Made by a program: the position numbers and the translations under genes
Assembly: GCA_041484195.1 (NCBI GenBank)
Contig: JBGPHC010000006.1
Location: forward strand, 1 to 64,000
Origin: PSRI01 sp041484195
GTDB lineage: Bacteria > Bacteroidota > Bacteroidia > Chitinophagales > Chitinophagaceae
Reading direction: 5' to 3'
Length of the DNA: 64,000 nucleotides
Part shown: positions 24,120 to 34,064 of the stretch, in pieces
How the letters are laid out: each line of letters begins with the position of its first letter
Position numbering within the stretch: the first letter of the stretch is position 1
Notes under the pieces: generated by a model
The model's input: the letters and a program-made list of their open reading frames with translations, nothing else
Told to the model about the DNA's origin: nothing
Database searches by the model: none

Positions 24120-25499
24120 TCAATTGGTTGCAAGACCAAAGTCATCTATCTTTCTGTATAGTGTGGTGAGGCCGATATTAAGAAGCCTGGCTGCTTCTGT
24201 CTTGTTTCCTTTGGTATGATTCAGCACTCTCTGGATATGAAGTTTTTCGACGCTGGCGAGGTCAAACGCGGAGAGCGCATTGGAACCGGACTCACCCTGC
24301 TTTCCGCGGGAGTAACCCGCACCGGATTGCAATTCAAGTGGCAGATTGTCCAACGTTAATTCGTTTGTGGTGGCCAGGATGACGGCTCTTTCCATCACAT
24401 TTTTCAATTCCCGGATATTCCCTTTCCATTCATGATATTGCAAATGCTCCAGGAATTCCACGCTCATGCCATCTATGCGCCTGCCTGTCTTTCGGGCAAA
24501 GATCTGCATGAAGAAATCCGCAAGCATTGGAATGTCTTTCTTCCTTTCTCTCAACGCAGGCAACGCAATATTGAATACATTCAGCCTGTAGAACAGGTCT
24601 TTCCGGAATTTACCTTCTTTCACATCTTCCTGGAGATCGCGGTTAGTGGCTGCAATTACACGCACATCAACCCGGGTTGGTTTTGTATCGCCTACTTTAA
24701 TAAATTCATTGGTCTCCAGAACCCGCAGCAATTTTGATTGCAGATCAATGGGCATTTCTCCTATTTCATCCAGGAAAAGAGTGCCTGTATCAGCTTCTTC
24801 AATCAATCCTTTTTTATCTTTTATGGCGCCCGTAAATGCCCCGGCCTTGTAGCCGAACAATTCACTTTCAAGCAATTCCCTGCTGAAAACGCTGCAATTG
24901 AGTGCCATAAATGGTTTGCCACCTCGTTTGCTCCCATAGTGAATGGCCTGCGCAAATACTTCTTTGCCGGTTCCGGTTTCTCCAAGCAGCAGAACGATAG
25001 CCTCTGTAGGAGCCACTTTTTTTGCCAGGTCAACAGCTTCCTGTATCAATACCGATTTGCCAAGAATATTCTCAAACCCGTAAAGCTTACCCACTTGTTC
25101 CTCCAATTGATCCACCCGCTTTTGCAAATGAATTTTCTCAAGTGCACGGCCCAGCAATGGAATGATTTTGTCATTATCATCGCCTTTGGTGATATAATCG
25201 AATGCGCCATTTTTCATGGCCTGCACTCCATCGGATATATTTCCATATGCCGTCAGGAGTATGATTTCAGTGAAGGGGAATTTTGGTTTGACTTCTTTCA
25301 CAAAATCAACGCCATTTCCGTCGGGGAGTTTTACATCGCTGAGAATGATATCATAAGATTCCTTATCCAGCAGCTTGAAAGCTGTCTTTATATTACCCGC
25401 TTCGGATACATTGTACCCTTCCAGAGAGATAATTCTTTTTAGGAGGCTACGCAGTTTTTCTTCGTCGTCCACAATCAATACAGATGCCGATGAAACCAT
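24120..25499 (-). CDS. Sigma-54-dependent response regulator
   Basis: 459 aa, NtrC type. Receiver domain at residues 1-125 with Asp55 in ILSDVKLPDG; AAA+ domain with LLGETGTGKEVFAQ and the sigma-54 contact motif in YKAGAFTGAIKDK, plus LFLDEIGEMP; C-terminal Fis-type HTH (KGNKTEAARLLNIGLTTLYR). It is probably phosphorylated by the kinase at 14959 and activates the kdp genes lying downstream on the same strand. In E. coli the corresponding regulator KdpE is OmpR-type, so the control logic differs here. The partner assignment is by neighbourhood. Confidence 0.93.
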   Translation of the reverse strand: MVSSASVLIVDDEEKLRSLLKRIISLEGYNVSEAGNIKTAFKLLDKESYDIILSDVKLPDGNGVDFVKEVKPKFPFTEIILLTAYGNISDGVQAMKNGAFDYITKGDDNDKIIPLLGRALEKIHLQKRVDQLEEQVGKLYGFENILGKSVLIQEAVDLAKKVAPTEAIVLLLGETGTGKEVFAQAIHYGSKRGGKPFMALNCSVFSRELLESELFGYKAGAFTGAIKDKKGLIEEADTGTLFLDEIGEMPIDLQSKLLRVLETNEFIKVGDTKPTRVDVRVIAATNRDLQEDVKEGKFRKDLFYRLNVFNIALPALRERKKDIPMLADFFMQIFARKTGRRIDGMSVEFLEHLQYHEWKGNIRELKNVMERAVILATTNELTLDNLPLELQSGAGYSRGKQGESGSNALSAFDLASVEKLHIQRVLNHTKGNKTEAARLLNIGLTTLYRKIDDFGLATN

Positions 25500-25574
25500 A
25501 AGTTCAAAGTGAACTCAAATCTATTAAATGTTTATGTCATTCGGGTTTAAGGTTCTCTGGCCTAGCACCACCAA

Positions 25575-26159
25575 TCAGAATAAGCGGCGGTATCGCGTGA
25601 ATAGTTTAGCGTCGGGAGCCTGTATGAACACGGTAAAAGAAGCATCGTTGAAAGTCACTAGTTGGTAAGTGAATGGCTGGTAATCGTAGTCAACAAAATT
25701 AAATAGTAAGGCTCCGGTACTGTCGGGAACCGCTCCATAGTTCACATTGATTACAGGAGGCGTTCCTGCGCCGATCAGGTTGGGACCCTGGATGATCTGA
25801 GCAAGATTCCCAGGCAGGAATACAAGAGTATCATCTTTGAGATAATCTCTCACATATTGCCAAAGGTCGGTCTTGGGCCCAACGGTATCATATGGATTAA
25901 AGTCTATGGGAACATCCGAATAAAATGCATCCAGTTTGAATGTTTTATTTTTTAAGAGATAATTCATGAAAGTATCTTTGGGAGACAGGAGGCCTAAGGT
26001 TTCGGCGGAATATTCTTTTTGACAGGAAGAAAGCAACAAGAGGCCCAGCGCAGTTAAGATGACGCTGCGTTTAGAGAAATGCCGGGTAAGGTAGAAAACA
26101 ATATGTAGATATGATCCCAAATGGATGCAGTTTATTGTGATGAAAGCAAGCGAAAACAT
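25575..26159 (-). CDS. Lipoprotein of unknown function, paralogue 1
   Basis: 194 aa as drawn from the ATG at 26159. The true start may be a later alternative codon, since the lipobox LLLLSSC lies unusually far in (residue about 46). The body shares a layout with its neighbour at 26191: FYSDVPIDF, LWQYVRDYLKDDTLV and YDYQPFTYQLVTF against YYSDKPIDY, LWKYVRDYIKDDYYL and YEYKPLTYKLAEF. The two arose by tandem duplication. Probably anchored in the outer membrane. Confidence 0.78.
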   Translation of the reverse strand: MFSLAFITINCIHLGSYLHIVFYLTRHFSKRSVILTALGLLLLSSCQKEYSAETLGLLSPKDTFMNYLLKNKTFKLDAFYSDVPIDFNPYDTVGPKTDLWQYVRDYLKDDTLVFLPGNLAQIIQGPNLIGAGTPPVINVNYGAVPDSTGALLFNFVDYDYQPFTYQLVTFNDASFTVFIQAPDAKLFTRYRRLF

Positions 26160-26190
26160 TCATTTTCAATCAACGTTTGGGAGGCTCATG

Positions 26191-26712
26191 CTAAGGGACT
26201 TTCTCGTACCTGGAATAAATATTAGCGTCTCCCCTGGTGACATACACGATAAAATAGTCGGCTGAGAATTCGGCCAGTTTATAGGTCAAAGGTTTGTACT
26301 CGTAGTCGTAAAAGTTAAAATCGGTATGGTCTCCCTCAGCATTAACGTTATAGTTGTACCTGATAGTATCGCTGAAGTCACTTGGTATTTTCAAGGCGTT
26401 CTGTACGACCTCCACATCCCCGGCACTGGTGAACAAATAATAGTCATCTTTTATATAATCCCGCACGTATTTCCACAGTTCAGTTTCCAGCGATTGCACT
26501 GAATCACTCTCTATATAATCAATTGGTTTATCGGAATAATAAGCAGTGAGCCTGAATTTCAGGGATTGCTGAACGGTGTTATGAAACTGTTCGGCTCTTT
26601 TTTTTTCCATCTCTTCGGCCGTGGGTTGTTTCCTGCAGGCACTCATCATCGGCAGGAATAGGGCAATTATAATTGAAATGGCACTGCCAGTCCCAAATTC
26701 GCAAAATTTCAT
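26191..26712 (-). CDS. Lipoprotein of unknown function, paralogue 2
   Basis: 173 aa with an SPII signal peptide (SAISIIIALFLPMMSAC). An acidic/basic helix follows, then the conserved block shared with the gene 31 bp downstream. No known domain. The pair is probably cotranscribed. Confidence 0.8.
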   Translation of the reverse strand: MKFCEFGTGSAISIIIALFLPMMSACRKQPTAEEMEKKRAEQFHNTVQQSLKFRLTAYYSDKPIDYIESDSVQSLETELWKYVRDYIKDDYYLFTSAGDVEVVQNALKIPSDFSDTIRYNYNVNAEGDHTDFNFYDYEYKPLTYKLAEFSADYFIVYVTRGDANIYSRYEKVP

Positions 26713-27006
26713 AAATCATCTAATTGTGGTGAAGCAATAGCAACCGTTCGGGGTCAAACTTCAAGAGGAAATGGAAATAGATAGTAGTTAACGGGCTTCT
26801 TATATAATTACGCTTCAATGTACCAATTGGTTGGCAGTTGTGCAAAATTTGAGGACTGACATTTGTGAAAATCCGTGTCCATTTTGAGCTTTTGAAATAT
26901 TAGTTAACAGATTCATTCATAAACGGCTAAATCACATTTACTAATTCATGTAGGATTCCAGCTATTGAAACCGAATCTGAAAAAATATTTTTCTTTATTT
27001 TACAGA
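26713..27006. other. Non-coding spacer
   Basis: About 290 bp of AT-rich sequence between the lipoprotein pair and the decayed recombinase gene. I see no reading frame, hairpin or repeat I can support. Confidence 0.6.
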
Positions 27007-27826
27007 CTAAGGGTTTTTACTTATCATTTCCGGCTTTTCGCCCTTTTTCAATTGCCGCGATGTGATTTCCTTCAACGGAGGCCTGATAAAGTCCTTTGGA
27101 TGTTTCATGAAATAGTTGATGAGGATTCCAATGAATTCGGGCTAATCTTTCAGTCGTATGCCACGTGATTTTACCGAAACGATGAACGCGAGAGTGAAGC
27201 TGACAAGGAAATTGAGGAAGCCAATAAATAATACGTCAAATATGATGGTGAAGAGATATGCGGGAGTGACCTGGTATAGGTAACGGTAAAGACTACCAGC
27301 AGATTCCCCGCGAATAAGGCGATCTGGCTTCTGGCGGTTCTTGCCACCGTGGTCGCCAGGTTGTTCAGGTCCGGTCTGCCTTCCAGCTTTTTAGAATCCA
27401 GTGGCCTTGCACCCAGACATAATCCGTTCTCCAATAAAAGACCCTGTTAATGACGTATAAAAAATCATCTGACGATTGCAAGGATGGAATGATCTTGTGC
27501 TTTAATTTTCAGGCCATTTCCTGGATGAATCCACGGGAGCTCACAATACCACTCTTCGTCAACGCCGGCATAATATTACTGTTGACAAACCATGAAAGCA
27601 AAGCCTTTCTGATTGAAAACAATAAGGAAGAATTTTCGTTCATCTCCAAAAGAAGGGATTGGAATTTAGCTTCAGCTTCTTCAATATTTCCGGGTTTCGA
27701 TGGCCTTACCAGCTTCACCAGTTCCACTAGCAATTCAATATCATGGTAGTTGGTGGCAGACAAGGAAGGAGCCTTGCCGGAATCAGATGAAAGCGGTGCT
27801 TTTTTATGCTTCAATAATTTTAACAT
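27007..27826 (-). pseudogene. Decayed Gcr-type site-specific recombinase
   Basis: Reading the minus strand from the ATG at 27826, the N-terminal part (SIRKALLSWFVNSNIMPALT, then SGIVSSRGFIQEMA) meets an in-frame TGA. It continues in the same frame as KLKHKIIPSLQSSDDFLYVI, then jumps to another frame with LEGRPDLNNLATTVARTARS. It shifts again to FDVLFIGFLNFLVSFTLAFI, passes a TAG in RLKD-PEFIG, and ends near 27007. These pieces fit the two ends of the COG4389 recombinase family (about 680 aa); roughly 400 central residues are missing. Non-functional as it stands. Confidence 0.7.
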
Positions 27827-27971
27827 ACGGCAAAAATAAGGATAAGCTTATGGGTCATAAACCACTGTAATACAGGGTCAGCCGCATGGTGGTAAATTTC
27901 ATGCTCGAATTCCCGGCGCCCTATTTCAAATGAGAATTATTTGTGTAGTTTTGTGTGTCTAATTTATTGAT

Positions 27972-28280
27972 ATGCCTTCCATTTCAGGAAATACTTGGAC
28001 GCGGACTCAGCAGGATAAAGACGTGGATGTACTCACCAGTTCTGAAGAACCCTGCAGCCTAATCGTGTGGAATGATGAGGTGAATAGTTTTGAATGGGTG
28101 ATTGAAACTTTGGTGGAAGTTTGTGGCCATAGTTGGGAACAGGCAGAGCAATGCGCTTTCATCATTCACTACCAGGGCAAGTATGCCGTAAAAAAAGGCT
28201 TGTACGAGGATCTCAAACCTCAATGCGATGCCATCACCGAACGGGGTATCGGAGCTACAATTGAAGTAGTAGCGGAATAA
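27972..28280 (+). CDS. clpS: ATP-dependent Clp protease adaptor ClpS
   Basis: 102 aa. The ClpS core is clear: LIVWNDEVNSFEWVIETLVE and CGHSWEQAEQCAFIIHYQGK then YAVKKGLYEDL. ClpS delivers proteins with destabilising N-terminal residues to ClpAP (ClpCP in some phyla). It stands alone upstream of bioA on the same strand, 180 bp apart. Confidence 0.95.
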   Translation: MPSISGNTWTRTQQDKDVDVLTSSEEPCSLIVWNDEVNSFEWVIETLVEVCGHSWEQAEQCAFIIHYQGKYAVKKGLYEDLKPQCDAITERGIGATIEVVAE

Positions 28281-28459
28281 AGTACAATTCATTTCAACAA
28301 AACGAATCTTGAATTGAACGGCGACAATTCCAAAAGCAGGTGGTAACGGATAAATGGATTTCAGTATCCTGACAGGAGATCAGTTCCATACGAATATCCA
28401 ACTGGCTTCATGGTTTTTCCGAATGTCCTTTTACCCCAATCCTGCTTATCTTTGGCCCA

Positions 28460-29758
28460 ATGCAGGAAAGTTTAATAGTCAGGGACAGGGAATTTATCTG
28501 GCATCCATTCACTCCCCAAAAAAACAGGCCGGATCCGATCCCAATTGTAAAAGGTGAATCAACCCTGCTTTTTGATGAATCGGGCAAATCTTATATTGAC
28601 GCCATCAGTAGTTGGTGGGTCAACCTGCATGGTCACGCGCACCCTTATATCGCCCAAAAAATATATGAACAGGCTCTACGCCTGGAACAGGTGATTTTTG
28701 CAGGGTTCACGCATCAGCCTGCGGTTGACCTGGCTGAAAGATTAATTCAAATCCTTCCGGGAAATTTTTCAAAAATCTTTTACAGCGATAATGGATCCAC
28801 CGCAACGGAAGTGGCTATTAAGATGGCCATTCAATATTGGTGGAACCGGGAGGAGCCTGCCAGAAAAAAAATTATCGCCTTAAGCAATAGCTATCACGGC
28901 GATACTTTTGGCGCCATGAGCGTGAGTGAACGAAGTGTATTCACCCTGGCTTTCCAGGACAGGCTATTTGAAGTGCTTTTCCTGGATCCTGAAGGGGTTT
29001 TGCCACCAGTCAATTTGGAAGAAGTCGCCTGCTTCATATATGAACCTCTGGTACAGGGAGCAGGTGGCATGAAAATGTATGGAGCTGAATGGCTCAATTC
29101 CATTTTGAAGAAGTTCAAGGAAAAACAGGTAGTCTGCATTGCTGATGAGGTGATGACAGGATTTGGCAGGACAGGGAAATTATTTGCGTCCGAATTCATG
29201 ATGGAAAAGCCGGATATTATTTGTCTCAGCAAAGGCCTCACCGGTGGCACGATGGCTTTGGGTGTGACCGCCTGTACCGATCGAATCTTTCAGGCTTATA
29301 TAAACGATGACAAGTCAAGGACCTTTTTTCACGGCCATTCTTTCACCGGCAATCCATTGGCCTGCACTGCAGCTTTAGCCAGCCTGCACCTGATCGGTAA
29401 ACAGGAATGCATGGATCGAATTGAAAAAATCATCTCCTTCCACAAAAAATTCGCGATTGAATTGCAGTCATTCGGTTCAAAAAAAGGGGCTGATTCCAAA
29501 AATGGGGCCGATGAAAAACCAGGTTCGATCAAGTGCATCCGGCAGACCGGCACCATCCTGGCATTTGAAATTTCAAGCGGCCGCGATGGATGGCTCAATA
29601 ATATCGGAACTGTCTTCACCCAAAAATCTCTGGAGCTGGGTGTTTATTTACGTCCACTCGGAAATACCGTTTATATAATGCCTCCTTATTGCATTACGGA
29701 TGCTGAGCTGGCAAAAGTGTCTGACACGATCCTCAGGATACTCGCCTCGCTGGAATAA
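28460..29758 (+). CDS. bioA: Adenosylmethionine-8-amino-7-oxononanoate aminotransferase
   Basis: 432 aa class III PLP aminotransferase. It converts KAPA to DAPA in biotin synthesis using SAM as amino donor. BioA features: WHPFTPQK near the N-terminus, SSWWVNLHGHAHP, NGSTATEVAIKMA, the YHGDTFGAMSV substrate loop, and the PLP lysine in ICLSKGLTGG. A short insert (GSKKGADSKNGADEKPGS) with an internal duplication breaks the C-terminal part at about residues 339-356. No other bio gene is in the window. Confidence 0.95.
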   Translation: MQESLIVRDREFIWHPFTPQKNRPDPIPIVKGESTLLFDESGKSYIDAISSWWVNLHGHAHPYIAQKIYEQALRLEQVIFAGFTHQPAVDLAERLIQILPGNFSKIFYSDNGSTATEVAIKMAIQYWWNREEPARKKIIALSNSYHGDTFGAMSVSERSVFTLAFQDRLFEVLFLDPEGVLPPVNLEEVACFIYEPLVQGAGGMKMYGAEWLNSILKKFKEKQVVCIADEVMTGFGRTGKLFASEFMMEKPDIICLSKGLTGGTMALGVTACTDRIFQAYINDDKSRTFFHGHSFTGNPLACTAALASLHLIGKQECMDRIEKIISFHKKFAIELQSFGSKKGADSKNGADEKPGSIKCIRQTGTILAFEISSGRDGWLNNIGTVFTQKSLELGVYLRPLGNTVYIMPPYCITDAELAKVSDTILRILASLE

Positions 29759-29813
29759 GATTTCCTGATCATTCCCGCCATCCTTCAAAATTTAGTAGAA
29801 AGAAACCCTTAAA

Positions 29814-30335
29814 TCAGTTATTGCGGGTTTCAATATATTGCTTTAAACGGGTCAGGCCACTGTCGAGTGAGGGGCCTTTAAGCCTGTCGGCAAAGATGCC
29901 GTAGAATTTTTGCCAGGGATACCATTTCAGTTTTTCAATGATCCACCAATCGGCCTGTGTCTTCAGCGAATCATTTTGAAATGCATGGAATGCAAAGCCG
30001 GATTGAAAATCTTTCCCTGAACCCAGTTTGAAATTTACAAAGATGGTGTCACCTTTGTTTTGCAAAATAGTCACAGTATTCGTGGATCCATTACCGTATT
30101 GCCATTGCAATTCTCCGGCGCCTGTACGTGAATATTTCACAGAAGAGTCCTGCAGTATTGGATTCCAGTCCTTCCAAGTGGACAGATCTTTCACTGTGCT
30201 GAAAACCTCCGTTGGATTCGCATGGATAAAGATCCCCCTGGAAATCCTCACTGTGGAAGGCAGGAAAGAGGAAATGGCGATGACGACCAATGACAGACCG
30301 ATCAATCCAATCAATAGTTGTTTCAGGAATTTCAT
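29814..30335 (-). CDS. SRPBCC-family protein with N-terminal membrane anchor
   Basis: 173 aa from the ATG at 30335, chosen because it begins the hydrophobic segment MKFLKQLLIGLIGLSLVVIA; the frame is open to 30377. The rest is a START/polyketide-cyclase-like fold (IHANPTEVFSTVKDLSTWKD then WNP). Such proteins bind hydrophobic ligands; the ligand here is unknown. Confidence 0.82.
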   Translation of the reverse strand: MKFLKQLLIGLIGLSLVVIAISSFLPSTVRISRGIFIHANPTEVFSTVKDLSTWKDWNPILQDSSVKYSRTGAGELQWQYGNGSTNTVTILQNKGDTIFVNFKLGSGKDFQSGFAFHAFQNDSLKTQADWWIIEKLKWYPWQKFYGIFADRLKGPSLDSGLTRLKQYIETRNN

Positions 30336-30395
30336 GTCGGCAATTATTTCTAATGGTTGCTGGTAGATTCTAATCAAGGACGGGGCAATCCCGCC

Positions 30396-31505
30396 TCATT
30401 CCCACTTAAAAACTTTAACCGCCGCTGCATAAGCTATCACGGCCCATATGGCCAGAATACCCAATTGTTTGCCACAGTCGGTAATATGGGCGCCTTCGAA
30501 TGCCACATTACGCATGGCATCGTTCAAATGTGTCAATGGCAAGATATTACAAAGCGGTTGTAGCCATTTGGGGAAATTATCAATTGGGAAGAATGTTCCT
30601 GCAAGAAGGAATTGCGGTAATGTGATGATGTTGGCAAATGGAGGAATAGTGCTTTCATTCTTTGCAAGTCCGCTTACAATAAACCCAAAGCCCATAAAAA
30701 CGATCAGGCCCACGAAACTCAGGAATAATAATTCCAGGAAGGTGATCCAGCCGTGCACCAGGGTAAAATGGAATGCAAAATGACCAACGGCCAATATCAC
30801 TATAGCCGTAATGAGTTGAAAAATCACCCGTGCCAATCCCTCGCCAAAAACTATATATGATTTACTGATGGGTGTCGCGAAGAATCTTTTCAACACCAGG
30901 GTTTGACGAAGGCTGAAAAAAAGGAATGCCACGCCAAATACACCTGCGCTCAGCAATGAAAATCCCAACTGACCAGGAAGAATAAAATCGATGGTCCTAT
31001 AAGTTCTGCCGGGGACCTCCTCCACTTTGTCGTTGACATAAGCAAAAGTGGGCCTGTCAGGATATTGCAGCCTGTCGATCTGTTTGATCTTTGCTTCCAG
31101 CAAGGAGCGCAGCACCTGTACATTTTGAGGATTCACCGCTTCTGAACTCTTGAGACCGATGAGATAGATGGGTGAAATGCCCGGGTTGTTTTTTTGAATA
31201 TTAATTATTGCAGTGAGCCTTCCTTTTTCCAGATCTTCATTGATTTCCTTTTCGGGCTTTTCAACGACAATGATTCCTGAGGTATTCCTGATGATCGTGT
31301 AAATGAGAGATGTACTGTCGGCTTCATTTGCAAAAGCAACTCGCAGAGAAATTTTTCCACCGCCTCCCAAAAAACCAAAGACAAGGATGAATACTAGCGG
31401 AAAAGCAAAACTGAAAACAACTGCGGAAGGGCTTCTGAAGATACCTTTCAGACTGGCCTTTGTAAGAGCCAACATGGCTTTCAGTTGGCTATAGGATTTC
31501 GACAT
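30396..31505 (-). CDS. ABC-2 type transporter permease
   Basis: 369 aa. One N-terminal membrane segment (VVFSFAFPLVFILVFGFLGG), a large extracytoplasmic domain (about residues 48-170), then five or so membrane segments (QLGFSLLSAGVFGVAFLFFS onward) with the ABC-2 signature near the end (LLAGTFFPIDNFPKWLQPLC). Exporter of an unknown substrate. The ATP-binding partner is not next to it in this window. Confidence 0.9.
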   Translation of the reverse strand: MSKSYSQLKAMLALTKASLKGIFRSPSAVVFSFAFPLVFILVFGFLGGGGKISLRVAFANEADSTSLIYTIIRNTSGIIVVEKPEKEINEDLEKGRLTAIINIQKNNPGISPIYLIGLKSSEAVNPQNVQVLRSLLEAKIKQIDRLQYPDRPTFAYVNDKVEEVPGRTYRTIDFILPGQLGFSLLSAGVFGVAFLFFSLRQTLVLKRFFATPISKSYIVFGEGLARVIFQLITAIVILAVGHFAFHFTLVHGWITFLELLFLSFVGLIVFMGFGFIVSGLAKNESTIPPFANIITLPQFLLAGTFFPIDNFPKWLQPLCNILPLTHLNDAMRNVAFEGAHITDCGKQLGILAIWAVIAYAAAVKVFKWE

Positions 31506-31696
31506 GCTTAAGCATTTGCTGGCCGAAGATAGTGGATTCGGATGATTCCAAAGTCGAATTCAGTTATACAACAACCAGTATATCGGACAAGGTTTGCCGT
31601 TGGAATAAACCGGCAGAACAGATAGGTGGAATTACTTATACGTTGGCAGAATTTATAACTGCCATAAAATAAACGTCAGTCCAAATGTTCCGAGCA

Positions 31697-33463
31697 CTAA
31701 TTTTCATCGATCATGATATCAAATGGCAATCGGGCCTGCGCGGTACCCGACATTGCTTTAACACGTTTGATATGTTGGTAGATCTGGTATCCCTGCACTC
31801 CAAGTTCTTCCTGTATGGCCTTTGTCCGAACGGTTCTTTGATAACCCGACATCAGAATGTCCCACAGGGATCTGGGCTCTGGGTATTCCCTTAATCCATA
31901 GTCGCTGATCTTTGCCATGCGGGCGGCGCAGGCAATGGCATCGTCGAGGCTTCCCAGGCGATCCACCAGTCCCAATTGCAGCGCACCTTTTCCCGTCCAT
32001 ACCCTTCCCTGCGCGATGCTGTCAATATATGAGATATCCTTTTTTCTGCCATCTGCCACTCTGGATTTGAAGTCGCGGTAAATGGTATCAATTTCATTTT
32101 GAATGAATTTTTTCTCGCCATCAGTCAGAGGTCGGGTAATCGAGCCCATATCGGCATAGGGTCCGGTCTTTACCTGGTCGAAGGTGACACCCAATTTCTT
32201 GTTGAAGAAACCCTGCATATTGGGGATGATCCCGAATACTCCGATGGAACCCGTAATGGTATTAGGTTGCGCGAAAATACTATCGGCGCCGCAGGAAATA
32301 TAGTATCCTCCGGACGCCGCCAGATCGCCCATAGAGACCACCACCGGCTTACCATCTTTCGCCGCAAGGGACAATTCACGCCAGATAATTTCGCTCCCCA
32401 GGGAACTTCCACCCGGTGAATTCACCCGTAGCACAATTGCCTTGACGGTTTTGTCGGTCCTTGCTTTGCGAATCAGATTCCTGTACTCATCCGACCCGAT
32501 TTGTCCCAGATCTCCCTTACCATATACAATGTCGCCTTCGGCATAGATCACGGCCACACGCTCCATGGTGCCAAATTTCCGGATGCTCACGGCATCAGCA
32601 TAGCTGCCGGGAAGGATGAATGAGATCCTGGCGTTTTTTTGCAGGCCCAACCTGAGAGTCAACTCATCCTTCACTTCATCATCGTATTTCAATCCGTCAA
32701 CCAGCCCGTAATGCAGGGCATCCGCCGCGGTTTGAACGCGGTACTCATTCGCATAACGGTGCAGGGTAGCCGTATCAATTCCCCTCGCTTCGGCTGTCTT
32801 AAGGAGCAATTCCTGATACAATTCCCCCAGCCAGATCTCTGTCTGGTAGCGGTTGGCATCGCTCATCTTCACTTCCCTCAAAGGTTCAGTGGCGCTCTTG
32901 AATTTACCATCGTAGAATATCTGGGGTTGTATTTCCAATTTTTGCAGGGTCTGCTTGATGAAAAAGAGTTGTGAAGCAAATCCTTTCCAATCCAGGGAAC
33001 CTTTGGGATTACAATAGATCTTGTCGGCAACATTGGCCACATAGTAAGCTTTCTGAGAAATATAATCCCCGTAGGCTAAAATGAATTTCCTGTTCTTTTT
33101 GAATTCGACCAAGACTTTTCTCAATTCTGCGCTCGCGGCAAAGCCATTAGAGTTGCTATTACATTTCAGATATATGCCACGGATTGAGGAATCCGTTGCC
33201 GCTTTCCTTACCAATCGAATCAGTTCGTAGAGCGAAGGCGTTTCCGCATCTCTGTCGCCGCTGATCCTGGCGATGGGATCTTCGGATTTCCTATCGGCGA
33301 AGTCCTGGGAGAGGTCTATTACCAGCACTGATTTCGATGCTACCACGGCAGGCGGCCTGCTGGTTAACCCAGTCACAAATACCAGCAATACCACCAAACA
33401 TATACTGGCAAATACGAGAGTTGCCAGGAATGATGCGAAAAATATCTTGAAGAAGCTACGCAC
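31697..33463 (-). CDS. sppA: Signal peptide peptidase SppA, 67K type
   Basis: 588 aa, tandem-domain SppA. An N-terminal membrane anchor (FFASFLATLVFASICLVVLL) holds two ClpP-like serine peptidase domains on the periplasmic side. The nucleophile serine lies in MGDLAASGGYYISCG, followed by TITGSIGVFGIIPN. The general-base lysine is expected in the N-terminal domain. It degrades cleaved signal peptides in the membrane. Divergent from folK, 62 bp away. Confidence 0.95.
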   Translation of the reverse strand: MRSFFKIFFASFLATLVFASICLVVLLVFVTGLTSRPPAVVASKSVLVIDLSQDFADRKSEDPIARISGDRDAETPSLYELIRLVRKAATDSSIRGIYLKCNSNSNGFAASAELRKVLVEFKKNRKFILAYGDYISQKAYYVANVADKIYCNPKGSLDWKGFASQLFFIKQTLQKLEIQPQIFYDGKFKSATEPLREVKMSDANRYQTEIWLGELYQELLLKTAEARGIDTATLHRYANEYRVQTAADALHYGLVDGLKYDDEVKDELTLRLGLQKNARISFILPGSYADAVSIRKFGTMERVAVIYAEGDIVYGKGDLGQIGSDEYRNLIRKARTDKTVKAIVLRVNSPGGSSLGSEIIWRELSLAAKDGKPVVVSMGDLAASGGYYISCGADSIFAQPNTITGSIGVFGIIPNMQGFFNKKLGVTFDQVKTGPYADMGSITRPLTDGEKKFIQNEIDTIYRDFKSRVADGRKKDISYIDSIAQGRVWTGKGALQLGLVDRLGSLDDAIACAARMAKISDYGLREYPEPRSLWDILMSGYQRTVRTKAIQEELGVQGYQIYQHIKRVKAMSGTAQARLPFDIMIDEN

Positions 33464-33525
33464 GTGAATAAGATTTAATCTTGTAAAAATTAAGACATTT
33501 GACTGCCGTAAATTACATACTTAAT

Positions 33526-34014
33526 ATGAATCAGGCTTATTTACTGATCGGTGGTAATATGGGAAACAGAACCCGGAATCTGGAAAGGGCAAGGGTCTTC
33601 CTGTCTGAAGAAGCGGGAAAGCTCCTGAGGCAATCCTCCATTTATGAAACGGCCGCCTGGGGTAAAACAGACCAGGATTCATTCCTCAATCAGGCTTTGG
33701 TTCTGGAGACTCGACTTTCTGTACGGGAATTGCTTAAAACCATACTAGGGATCGAAAGCAGGATGGGAAGATTCAGGCAGGAAAAAAACGGGCCGAGGGT
33801 CATTGACATTGATATCGCCTTTTACAATGAAGATATTATTGCAGAGACCGGGCTGTATGTGCCGCATCCTGAGATTCAAAATCGCCGTTTTGCCCTGGTG
33901 CCATTGGCGGAATTGAATCCGCAAAAGATACATCCGGTCCTAAATAAATCGCTTCAGCAATTGTTGAATGAATGCAAAGATCCGTTGGCGGTGAAAAGAC
34001 TGGAAAACCTGTGA
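33526..34014 (+). CDS. folK: 6-hydroxymethyl-dihydropterin pyrophosphokinase
   Basis: 162 aa from the ATG at 33526; an upstream start at 33499 only adds a non-conserved tail. HPPK signature: AYLLIGGNMGNR, IYETAAWGKTDQDSFLNQAL, IESRMGRFRQ, GPRVIDIDIAFYN and VPHPEIQNRRFALVPLAEL. It transfers pyrophosphate from ATP to the pterin in folate synthesis. Confidence 0.96.
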   Translation: MNQAYLLIGGNMGNRTRNLERARVFLSEEAGKLLRQSSIYETAAWGKTDQDSFLNQALVLETRLSVRELLKTILGIESRMGRFRQEKNGPRVIDIDIAFYNEDIIAETGLYVPHPEIQNRRFALVPLAELNPQKIHPVLNKSLQQLLNECKDPLAVKRLENL

Positions 34015-34064
34015 ATAAACCTTTCCCAGGAATTGAAAAGGCTTGACTAAGTTTGACCGCACGT

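Noticed and set aside
24738..25442. 234-codon plus-strand frame opposite the sigma-54 regulator
   Set aside because: Antisense to a gene with complete receiver, AAA+ and HTH motifs; composition is that of a shadow.
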